From assembly GCF_001625215.2 (NCBI RefSeq), contig NC_030388.2:25966558-26030557 (forward strand): DNA of 64,000 nucleotides. The letters run 5' to 3'. The notes under the pieces are model-generated. The model was not told the DNA's origin and ran no database searches. It saw only the letters and a program-made list of their open reading frames with translations. Positions 25,179 through 34,485 of this stretch are shown piece by piece. A program made the position numbers and the translations under genes. This stretch comes from Daucus carota subsp. sativus (taxonomy: Eukaryota > Streptophyta > Magnoliopsida > Apiales > Apiaceae). Within the stretch, counting starts at the first letter, position 1; every line of letters begins with the position of its first letter.

Positions 25179-25317
25179 TAAATTGGCCGACGGTTAGGGT
25201 TTAGGATTGAGGGAGTAGGGCCGGTAGGCCCTACTCCCTCAATCCTAAACCCTAATTAAGCGAGGCTGAAGGGCCGAAGGCCCTGAAGCCGAGACGCCGG
25301 CGGAATGATAATTTTAT
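25179..25317. repeat. GC-rich hairpin unit, copy 2
   Basis: This is the second copy of the 139-bp unit. Here the 62-bp inverted repeat (25194-25255) is perfect: 29-bp arms around a GGTA loop. Relative to copy 1, the changes inside the stem restore pairing. The unit ends CGGCGGAATGATAATTTTAT like copy 1. No protein-coding potential is seen. Confidence 0.85.
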
Positions 25318-25518
25318 ACCTTAATTTAACTTAAATTAAGGCAAGGTTTTAATTCAAATTTCCAGCAAAAAAGATTTGATATTTTTACAAATCATTTTTA
25401 ATATACATTTTTAATTTAATATACATTTTACAAATTCATTATACATTTTACAAATCATTTTTAATTCAAACAAATGCGTTTTTAAATTAAAAGAAATTCA
25501 ATAATTAGTATGATGAAC

Positions 25519-25760
25519 ACGCTACTGGCAGTAGCGTTTCTTTAGTTTATATTAATATAACATACAGACGCGAAAGCGTGTAGCGTTTTAACAGTTAATG
25601 AATATAACTTGCAGACGCGAAAGCGTGTAGCGTTTTCCTTTAACAGTTAATGCATGAAAACGCTTTTTAAAATAGCGTTTCAGTTTTCTATAAACCTGCT
25701 AGACGCTAGTGCGTCTAGCGTTTTTGGTTTTAAACCTATACCCCAACAGCAGAACGCTAT
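25519..25760. repeat. Internal cluster of GTAGCGT palindromes upstream of transposase
   Basis: Units lie at 25519-25537, 25567-25588, 25614-25635, 25657-25680 and 25701-25723, with a half site near 25752. The two units with core GACGCGAAAGCGTGTAGCGT sit in a short direct repeat that also shares AACAGTTAATG. The motif is the same as at both ends of the element. The cluster ends about 130 bp before the transposase ATG, so it overlaps its likely promoter or leader. Confidence 0.85.
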
Positions 25761-25890
25761 ACTCCCAGACATAACACTTGTACTGCCATACACATATACA
25801 CCACACTGCCATACATTTTGTGCCCTAATTCACCCTAATTCACCCAAAATCTGCCCTAATTCATATTTCAAACATTCTATACATACAATC

Positions 25891-28270
25891 ATGGCTTCTG
25901 GTTCGGGCTCGGGTTCGAAAGCTGGGAATACGGTTGTTGGATGGATATACCATGACGGTAATATTATCGAATCTCAATTAGAAGGTTTTATTTATGATAA
26001 ACCTGTTTCAAAGCATGTTAGGCTCGATTTATCTATGAATTATGCCAATTTATGTGCTTTGTTACATTCCAAGTTGAAGATTGATAGTAGTAGTAGGTTG
26101 AGGATATTTTATAGGTCTAAAAATCCCGATAATTTGAAATTCGGGATTATACCTATTGAGGATGATGATGATGTAGAATTAATGTTTGGTGTTGTGGTGT
26201 CAAAAGGGATGCCATTTTTTGTTGAACTTTATGTAGAGAAATTGTCTTGTGATGGAAATTTGGTAAGGAGTAGTTCGAGTGTGGGGGAGAAGAGTAGTGG
26301 GCGTGATTCGGGGGGTAGTCATTTTAGACATGATCAGGATGTGGGTGATAGCTATATGTCTGTGGATACTTCCCATTTAGAGAGGATGACCTCATTCGAC
26401 GATGTCGAGGTTGAAAATAATGAGGTCCCGTTGGAGTTGAAGGAGGGAAGGTTATTTAGCACGAAAGAGGATTTGATGCATGTGGTGAAGCAATACCACA
26501 TTCAGAATCACTTAGAGATTGGAGTGATACGATCAGATCCGAGTAGTTGGTATGTTGCTTGCAAGTATAGAAATGATGGTTGTATTTGGAAGTTGAAAGC
26601 TAGAAAGAGGACTTCACATGGTAAATTTCAAATCATGGAGAGTGTAGGACCACATACTTGCTTGAGCACTACCATCACACGAGATCATCCCAACTTGACA
26701 GCCTCGGAGATTGCTGGAGTGATTAAATCTCAAATTGTTGCTGATCCGACAATTAAGGAGAAGGTGTTGTTAGCCACTGCTAAAGATAAGTTTGGATATG
26801 AGCCGGGCCGAAAGAAGATTAGGAATGCAAAGAAGATTGCATTGGAAGATATTCATGGCTCGTGGGAAGGATCATATGAGGACTTGCCACATTTGATGGA
26901 AACTCTTCAGTCCTTCAATGTGGGCACGAAGGTGGACTGGTGCTTTAAGGAGGATGATGCAGAGCACCTAGAGGTATGTTCTATCACCGTGTAATTTAAT
27001 TCATTTTCATTAAGTATTTGGACTCCGTTATTCATTTTCTAATGTAATGTTTGTTATTTATTTGGAACAGGAAGTGACATTTAGGAGATTGTTCTGGGCT
27101 TTTAAGCCATGCATTGATGGCTTCGAGTATTGCAGACCCGTCATACTGATAGACGGGACTCATTTGTATGGACCATATCCGGGTGTTCTTCTGAGTGCAA
27201 CAGCTGTAGATGGTTTTAGTCACATTCTACCATTGGCGTGTGCTATAGTGGAGTCGGAGAACAACTCTAGCTGGGAGTGGTTCATGGATAGGTTGAGGAG
27301 CTTGGTGGTTGGTCGGAGGCACGGGATATGTATCATTTCTGATAAACATTTAGGGATCATGGCAGCTATGCAGAAGGAGGGATGGTGTGAGCCACTTAAT
27401 CATCATCGGTACTGTGTGAGACATTTTGCCACAAACTTTGCCACCAAATTCAAGAAAGCTGGATTGAAGGATAGATTGGTTGAGTTGGCATATCAGGTCC
27501 AGCCTAAGAAATTTGAACTACTATGGGGTGAGTTGTTGGCACTAGAGCCTCGAGCACTTGCATGGTTTGAGGACAAACCAGTAAGGAACTGGTCACTGGC
27601 ACATGACTACGAGCATCATCGTTTTGGCATCATGACTACCAACCATGCTGAGAGTTGGAACAATGCAATTGTCGATGCTCGGAGGCTCCCGCTTACTTCA
27701 TTGGTGCGAGTACTATTCCATAAGACGGTTGAGTACTTTGATCAACGTCGCCTTGAGATTGCAACACAAGTATCGAAAGGTAATATTTTCACCAAATATG
27801 CATCCCATCTCTTGAATCGTGCTGTAAGACGTTCCACGGGTCATAGTGTGAAGATATTTGATCGGGGGACTTGGTTATTCCAAGTAGTTACAAGGAAGGA
27901 TGGGTTGAAAGGGGGAAACACACACACGGTTCGTCTTATGGAGTCTAGTTGTACTTGTGGAAAATTTCAAGCTTATAGAATCCCTTGCTCCCATGTAATT
28001 GCATGTTGTTCACATGTGAGGATGGACTTCCATGGGTTTGTTGGTGATTGGTATAAGTTAGAGAACCAATCGAAGATTTATAATGGTATCTTTGAGCCAA
28101 TTCCAAACAAGGGTGATCCTCGATATCCTACCGAGCTTGCTTTCCCGAGAGTTGTGCATGACCCCGATATGGAGAAGAAGAAGGGCCGAAGAAAATCAAC
28201 GAGGTACAAGAACGAAATGGATTTCCAGAGCCGGGGAAAGCATGGAGGGACTTCATCGAGAGATAGTTGA
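25891..28270 (+). CDS. MuDR-family (Mutator-like) transposase
   Basis: Two exons, 25891-26973 and 27071-28270, give 760 residues without a stop. The start ATG at 25891 follows the palindrome cluster and opens MASGSGSGSK. Domain order: PB1-like N-terminal segment (about 12-110), MuDR N-terminal DNA-binding domain (about 190-300, with CKYRNDGCIWKLKA), MULE transposase core, SWIM zinc finger. Candidate catalytic residues are D389 (ILIDGTHLYG), D452 (IISDKHLGI) and E555 (TTNHAESWNN). The SWIM finger is CTCGKFQAYRIPCSH. The C terminus is basic (KKKGRRKSTRYK). It would cut and rejoin the terminal repeats of the element at 20694-28869 in the nucleus. An intact frame with all key residues suggests the source is young. 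An ORF extending upstream to 25654 exists, but it runs through the palindromes and lacks conserved residues. Confidence 0.93.
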
Positions 28271-28486
28271 TTCTCTAGTTGTTTTTATTGTTGTAGTACT
28301 ATGGTTCAAGTACAATTTGATATGGTTGTTTGAATTTCGCGAAAATTGGAATTGTATGAATGATTTATGATATAAATTAAATTTTATGTTGTTATGAATT
28401 AGTTTATATTGTCCATGCAATTTACATTGAATTGGTGTTTTAAAGTTTTGGTTTTTAAGTTGCGGTTGGAGTTTTGTTTTTTTAGT

Positions 28487-28793
28487 GGCAGAAGGCAGTA
28501 GCTTCTGCCTTGGTTTCAAAAATTTAACAGGACAACGCTATTAGGTGTAGCGTTTTAGTGTTTTTATTGAACTTAGACGCTACACGGTGTAGCGTTTCTG
28601 CTGTTTAACAAAAATCTATATTTAGAACTGAGACGCTACACCGAGGAGCGTTTTTGTTGATTTAAAGAACTGAGACGCTATACGATGTAGCGTTTGTTGT
28701 TTTAACAAAAAAACAACTTTTTTTGTAACTTAGACGCTACACGATGTAGCGTTTTTGTTGTTTTAACAAAAACGCTACTCTAAAAACGTCTCT
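28487..28793. repeat. Right cluster of ACGCTAC/GTAGCGT palindromes
   Basis: Units lie at 28534-28555, 28575-28597, 28631-28653, 28673-28695, 28732-28754 and 28769-28793, spaced about 40-60 bp. The consensus is GACGCTACACG-TGTAGCGTTT. A separate palindrome GGCAGAAG-N7-CTTCTGCC sits at 28487-28509. The cluster ends at the inner edge of the right terminal repeat. Confidence 0.85.
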
Positions 28794-28869
28794 ACTGGTT
28801 ATTGAGGGCCATCTTCCGGGTATTTGGTTATTTAGGGCATTTTGAACCTAAATATGGTTATATGGGGCC

Positions 28870-29619
28870 AAAACCCATCCTGTTGATAACAATATTAATC
28901 TCACCCACTCTGTACTTAACGTGCACCACTCTTTTTTTATATGGAGTTTTAGGGGACACGTTGAAGCAATCCTCGCCGTTCGATCACTCGTTTTATTGCT
29001 TGTTTTGTGTTTTGTGCGTTGGAAAACATGGAGGATCTCACGTGATGGCGAATTCGATATGATTTATGACATGATTTGTCGCACCTAAATTCAGCACAAA
29101 TATTATTTATAAGATTCTTTTTCGGGTAAACACTATGTCAGTCACTATCCCAAACTTAATTAACTTGTTTAATTTTAATATACTACGATTTAGAGTTTAC
29201 TGACAGTATAGTCATACAATTTATTTTTAAAATTTAATTTTATAAACCAAAATGTTAAATATAAATTTTTTGTTTATGAAAAAAATTAAATTATGGAACT
29301 AGACGGTCAATATATCTAAGTTATGTGTTTGAAATTAATTAGCTCTTTTAACTTGAGATGAAAGGAATAATAAAAATTCATTCAACTTGTCAACAAAATA
29401 CGTCTGGAATTCATTAATTAATTAATTTACTTTCTTTGTTTTGAATTTTTATCACACACTGTCAAATGTTTTAACTATCTATCTAAAATTATTATATATA
29501 AGCCTTTTTGTGAATAAAAATATATAATATAGTATAAAAAAGTTATCTTATAACTAAAACAATTATAATATATGTCCAAAAATTAAATAACTGCAAAAAT
29601 CAAATAATTTATACAAAAA
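28870..29619. other. AT-rich gap between MULE and Helitron
   Basis: This is AT-rich sequence with no reading frame or repeat that I can assign. Confidence 0.4.
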
Positions 29620-31114
29620 TCTATACTATACTATTAAAGCCGAAACATTAAAAGTTTGGTCGGTCGGTCGGTACTTGGGCCAAAATACGGGCCTATCTAT
29701 ATAACCAATTATTCTGGGCCTATTTATATAAATAATTTATTCTTTTTAATTTGGGTCAAAGTACAGGCCTATCTATATAACCAATTAATAATAATCCTTT
29801 TAAAACTGAAACATTAAAAGTTTGGTAGGTCAGTACTTGGGTCAAAATACGGGCCTATCTTGGGTCAAAATACGGGCCTATCTATATAACCAATTATTCT
29901 GGGTCTATCTATATAACCAATTATTCTTTTTAATTTGGGCCATAGTACGGGCCTATCTATATAACCAGATAATCCTTTTAATTGAAATATATTACTTTTT
30001 TATATTTTTGACTAAAAAACTCAATCTTCTAAAATAACATTGAGAAACATGGTAATTACTTTTTTAACTAAAATATATTATCTTTTTATAAATTTTCCAA
30101 CTAAAAAATTAATCTTTTACAATTAATACGGACATGGGCGACATATTTATACGTAAAGATGTGTGCCAAAAGTATAAAAGTCAAATAATAAAAAATAGAG
30201 GGAGTATTATTATATTGGTCGGGCGGTCGGTACTTGGGCCGAAGTACGGGCCTATCTATATATATAACCAATTATTCTTTTTAACTAAAATAAATTATCT
30301 TCTATATATTTTTTAGATAAAAAAAAATCAATCTTCTAAAATAATATCGAGCAACATAGTAATTGTCTTTTTAATCAAAACGCTTTATCTTTTTTAGATT
30401 TTCTAACTAAAAAAACCGAGTTTTTACAATCAACACGGGCGCCATATATATAAAAATATAATATCATTAAATATAATTATTAATAAATAACATGTGATAT
30501 TATTCAACCAAAATACATTAATAACATTATTTTTAAATACTCTAATGATCTCATATTAAAAGAAATATTACAAATCTGTCATATACTATATATTATTACA
30601 CTATTAAAGCCAAAAATAAAAATTCACTTGGTTGGTCAGTTAGTTGAGTTTGGTGAATCGTTTGGTATTCGACCCACGGAGCTCTTAAATTTATAACATG
30701 TTATAGTATATTTTTTATTATCAATTAAACCAAAACATCAAATTTAGGTTAGTATGATGGGGAGGTATTTGGTTCATGCGTATGTTTTATACCATATTAT
30801 TAATTATTATTAACTAAATATCAAAGGTTGATTGGTTAGTTTATATCTGAGTTTATAGGCCACCTTAAATTATAACATGTAAAAGAAAATAATTTAACAT
30901 TCTCATTAAAATATATATGTTCGACCTAATTTTCAATTAGCCATTTGACGGACTTAACTATGAAGAATTTATCCAACTGTTAAGTAAAAAATTTATTAAA
31001 CCATGTTATTCTATCATAATTTTATTTTTACAATAAAATTAGGTAACTTTAAAATATATATAATAAAATAACAAATATGTTAACCGCCCGTGCATTGCAC
31101 GGGTTATAAGCTAG
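29620..31114 (+). mobile_element. Non-autonomous Helitron (about 1.5 kb)
   Basis: The 5' end reads A|TCTATACTATACTATTAAAG and the 3' end is a perfect hairpin CCCGTGCATTGCACGGG (31087-31103) followed by TTATAAG and CTAG|T (31111-31115). This is the standard plant Helitron layout of 5' TC, 3' hairpin, CTAG and insertion between A and T. No Rep/helicase frame is present. A second 5'-like end (TC at 30575, then ACTATTAAAGCC) lies inside, so a 540-bp nested or truncated version may share the 3' end. Confidence 0.78.
29640..30265 (+). repeat. Diverged tandem repeats inside Helitron
   Basis: The motif TACGGGCCTATCTATATAAC occurs at least five times (about 29686, 29846, 29873, 29947, 30247) with GGTCGGTACTTGGG and CCAATTATTCTTTTTAA around it. 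Spacing is irregular (about 30-300 bp). Confidence 0.7.
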
Positions 31115-31672
31115 TATCATATAAATCAAACAACTTATAAAGAAAAATAAAAGGTTCTACTCAAAATTATACCCGTAAAAAAAAAGAAGAGAGTGACGTC
31201 GGTACGGGGAGTCGTGAGCTTTCGGTCAGAATCTGGGGGTGGAAAGAGTTAAAGAATACACGGGTGCCCGTTAAAGGGGCGTCAAAGATGCACAATTTCA
31301 CTACCTATTATTTTTGTTATATTCCCCTACACTCTTTTGACCATTTTATATGCATCTTTTATGTCTATTTTCATTTTGTTTTTGCTTCCGGGTGAAGTGA
31401 AGTTTGTTCAACTCACAAATTTTGAAAATGTATCTCAACTTTGATTGCTTCCTCACAAAGTCTAATCAATCATGTGGAAGTCTTATTTATATGATTAGGT
31501 CAAAATATCCATTTATTTGTCGAACATCGTTTGGATAAGATTAAAAAAAAATAAAATCTTATTTAAAATTAAAAAATAAATTAGAAATGTGAATTAAATA
31601 AGTTAATAAAATGTTTAGAAAAGAAGTATAAGCTCCGAAGGAATAGTTAGCATTCTTAACCAAAAGTACTTA

Positions 31673-31909
31673 CTCCCTCCGTCCTCCTAGGTAGTTTACC
31701 TTGGGGACGAGACTCGAGAGTTCGGCACGCATTTTAATATTCTTAGGAAAAATGTTTTCGTAATTTATTTTTTAATTTTTTCTTTTAAATAAAAATTAAT
31801 GTTTGAAGAAAATCTCAAAAATAAGTTACGGAACTATGTTTTATAAGAGTTTTAAAATGCGTGTCGAGCAGTTAAAATAACTGTAAAAAAATGAGTGAGA
31901 CGGAGTTTG
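31673..31909. mobile_element. Stowaway-type MITE, right end decayed
   Basis: TA then CTCCCTCCGTCCTCCTAGG at the left. The right end GTGAGACGGAGTTTG|TA is degraded. The inner sequence (GTTACGGAACTATGTTTTATAAGAG, AAAATGCGTGTCGAGCAG) matches the MITEs at 34486-36024 and 47586-47834. Confidence 0.7.
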
Positions 31910-32139
31910 TATTACTTTTTATACACATAGATAAAAAAACAAAAATTGTTTCTGTGAAACAAACTGCCCTGAGACGTTAATAAAACTGAGTTAGAATAAA
32001 ATATAATTTTTATATATAAATCGATTTAAGCAAGAAAGTTTGATATTGAGGTGTTCAACCTTAAGAAAACCAGCTAACAATTGTTGTTAGTCAAATCAAC
32101 CAAAGCCGACTTTTTCAGAAACCCAACTCATCCCAGCTA

Positions 32140-32401
32140 CTCCCTCCCTCCCACAATACATGTCTCTTTTGGAAGAAATTTTTGTCCCATAATATTTGTC
32201 CACTTTTAATTTCCAATGCAAAAATATTGATATTATTCCAAAATTACCCTCCTTGAAAGTTGTATGACAATTAATAAGGGTTGAATAAGAGTCTACATTC
32301 ATGCATTTATTAGGGGTATAAGTAGAAATTTTTATATAATTAATATTTTCTTAATATGCGTAATTTTTTCAAAAGAGACATGTATTGTGGGACGGAGGGA
32401 G
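32140..32401. mobile_element. Stowaway-type MITE (262 bp) in promoter of 32594 gene
   Basis: The terminal inverted repeats are long, about 32 bp: CTCCCTCCCTCCCACAATAC at the left against GTATTGTGGGACGGAGGGAG at the right. TA flanks both ends (32138-32139, 32402-32403). It ends about 190 bp before the start codon of the next gene. Confidence 0.87.
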
Positions 32402-32454
32402 TAATCATAAACCCAACTTCTCACATCCAAAAAGACACACATTTGCCAAACACG

Positions 32455-32500
32455 CCCTTAATACGTGTCCTCCACACGCCCTCTCTCCCCTTATATAAAC
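32455..32500 (+). promoter_or_regulatory. Core promoter of the 32594 gene
   Basis: A TATA box TTATATAAA lies at about 32491-32499, roughly 100 bp before the ATG. It is followed by a C/T-rich leader (CTCTCTCCCCTCTC). Upstream is an ACGTGT element (about 32463), a G-box/ABRE-like core. Confidence 0.6.
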
Positions 32501-32593
32501 CACTTATCTCTCTCCCCTCTCTCACAAACAAGCTCTCTCCGTTCACACTTTCACATCCACAGCTCATCTATACACACATAAATTATATCTATC

Positions 32594-32929
32594 ATGTCCG
32601 ATACATCCGTGAAGAGCTCCGGCAATCGGCGACTATCAAGCCGCCTCCAAAAACGAGCTCCGGCGTCGATAAAAATCTCTCCGGCGACGGACTGGAACGT
32701 CGCGATCCCGTTATTATCGCCGCTCGACGGATCTCCGCCGTCTCTCCCGCTCCGTGCATCGGAGATAAAAGATTGTCGAGATAATGCTCGGAAAAACAAC
32801 GTGACTGAAAAAGCTCCGGCGCCGGTGGTGTATAAGAAGTGGCAACATCCGGCGGCGCCGTTTTGTTATAACGAGACGGCGCCGATGAGGCCGTTTATGT
32901 TTTGTACGGCGGTTTCGGATAGATCGTGA
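32594..32929 (+). CDS. Small conserved plant protein of unknown function (111 aa)
   Basis: This is a single-exon frame starting MSDTSVKSSGNRRLSSRLQK. It has a good TATA box and a C/T-rich leader upstream, and GC-rich codon use unlike the AT-rich surroundings. The protein is basic at the start, has a central DWNVAIPLLSPL motif, and ends with Pro/Phe-rich text (KKWQHPAAPFCYNE, MRPFMFCTAV). No signal peptide or membrane segment is seen. I recognise the style of a short plant-specific protein with RRLSxRLQKRAPAS and a DWNVAIPLLSPL core, but I cannot name it or give a function. The minus-strand frame at 32551-32799 is a shadow. A Stowaway MITE sits directly upstream of the promoter. Confidence 0.75.
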   Translation: MSDTSVKSSGNRRLSSRLQKRAPASIKISPATDWNVAIPLLSPLDGSPPSLPLRASEIKDCRDNARKNNVTEKAPAPVVYKKWQHPAAPFCYNETAPMRPFMFCTAVSDRS

Positions 32930-33141
32930 AGAAATGTGATTGATTAGATCTAGATATGTATGTACACTGTAGTATGTGTGTGTGTATACATGTATTGGTG
33001 TATGTATAACTCACTTTGACCGGTTTTAATTCGATGTAGATTATATTTTTGGCAACGAGATTTTAATGGATTCGAGATGATGGTGAAGTAGTTTGCTGGT
33101 AACTGCATAAGTGAATCCCGTGAAGACAATAGTATGAGTAA

Positions 33142-33536
33142 GAGCATCTCCAACGGCGTTGGCTATAATTGTTGGCTAAATTGGACCTGTAAGACATTAT
33201 GTAAAATTTGCTGAACCTGTAAGACATTTTGCTTCAATGGTACTGGCTATATTGGTTGGCTATAATTTAAAAATAGTATGTTATTAATATTTTAAATTGT
33301 TAAAATAGAATATATCAGTTCAATATGGTAATAAATGATGTACAATCTTCCTACAGATTTTCTTACAGACCTGTAGAGGTTCGACAAATTTAGCCATCCA
33401 TAGGAGGTTGGCTAAATTTATAGACAACAGCTGATCATGGTTGGAGTTGGGTTTTTGGAGCTGTTGGCTAAATTTTTTTATTTTAGGTATGCCACCTCAC
33501 TTTTTAGCCAAGGGCTTTAGATGGTTGGAGATGCTC
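33142..33536. mobile_element. PIF/Harbinger-type MITE (395 bp), family copy 1
   Basis: The ends are GAGCATCTCCAAC and GGTTGGAGATGCTC with TAA on both sides (33139-33141, 33537-33539). The interior (GACATTATGTAAAATTTGCTG, GTAGAGGTTCGACAAATTTAG) matches, in reverse orientation, the copy at 38752-39141. Confidence 0.87.
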
Positions 33537-33869
33537 TAACGCACTAAAATCACCTCAAATAATATTACATGGCATCAAAAAATATCTAGTCAAATGTACA
33601 ATAACTTTTTAAATAATGCTAAACCATTCGAAATATAGAATACATATTTCAAATTTTGTGTATAATAGGATTATTATATTTATGAGGGAATATTTATAAA
33701 AATGAAATAATTTGTTATTTGAATTTTTTGAGAAATTTTCTAGATGTTCTCGTATTTCCCTTTTATTTCCGCAAATAGAATGGGGTAAATAATTAATTTT
33801 AACTAGAAACGGAAGTCATTTTATTTGGATGATTTATATACATGCAATGTCTATCATTATTAGCAGAAG

Positions 33870-34476
33870 TGTACACGATTCCAACCTTCGGGTTGGATGG
33901 GTTAACAGAATTTATTAACCCAACCCTAGTTAAATCGTATTTGCAAAATTTCAACCCAAACCAATTTGTAGTATCAGTTTGGATCGGTTTGATTCGGTTA
34001 ATAAATATATTCATAAATTTAATCTTATATTCTCATTCATGTTTGTTTGCTACTTAGATATATCAATTTAAGGCTATAAATATATCTACGTAACAAACAA
34101 ACAATATTCATGTTGGTATGCTCCTAAACAAACATAATAATGAATTTAATCTCATGTTCTTATTCATAATTTTAGTCTCATATATATATATTTAAATAGC
34201 AAACAAAAATTATTATATTAAATTTAGGGAGCACACAGATACAATAAAACTAAATGGACTAAGCTAATATGTGATGGATGGATAAATTTATTATGTTCTC
34301 GTATTTTTCAATCGGGTTCGGTTGGATCGGTTTATAAAATCCGAAACCTATGTTCAACCCAATTAAATCGGGTTAATACTTTCTCAATCCAATTATTTAT
34401 CGGGTTAAAAAATTCTATATTGGATCGGACGAAATATGATCGGTTTGGATCGGTTTGACCAACCCGTGTACACCCT
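33870..34476. mobile_element. hAT-like non-autonomous element (about 600 bp)
   Basis: The left end is AGTGTACACGATTCCAACC and the right end ACCAACCCGTGTACACCCTT, inverted. Subterminal GGTTTGGATCGGTTTGA motifs are repeated. The flanks show ATTATTA on both sides, compatible with a 7-8 bp duplication. It is related in style to the elements at 41168-41854 and 62881-63525. Confidence 0.6.
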
Positions 34477-34485
34477 TAATTATTA

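Larger units (their letters stand above)
20694..28869 (+). mobile_element. Large Mutator-like element (about 8.2 kb) with PMD gene and transposase
   Basis: The left end (GGCCCTGAATAACCATATTT) and the reverse complement of the right end (GGCCCCATATAACCATATTT) align as a degenerate terminal inverted repeat of about 100 bp. Both end inside at AGAGACG. Within each terminal repeat a GGCCC...ATAACCA motif recurs about three times. The element carries a plant-mobile-domain gene and a MuDR-type transposase, both on +, plus palindrome clusters at both ends and in the middle. I could not find a clean 9-bp target duplication, so the exact outer borders are uncertain by some bases. Both genes appear intact, suggesting recent or current autonomy. 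Confidence 0.82.

Noticed and set aside
25519..25760. CRISPR-like regular repeats
   Set aside because: The repeats are palindromic binding-site-like motifs with irregular AT-rich gaps, in a plant transposon; no cas genes or unique equal-length spacers.
25654..25890. N-terminal extension of the transposase from 25654
   Set aside because: It runs through the palindrome cluster and has no conserved residues; the ATG at 25891 gives a family-like start.
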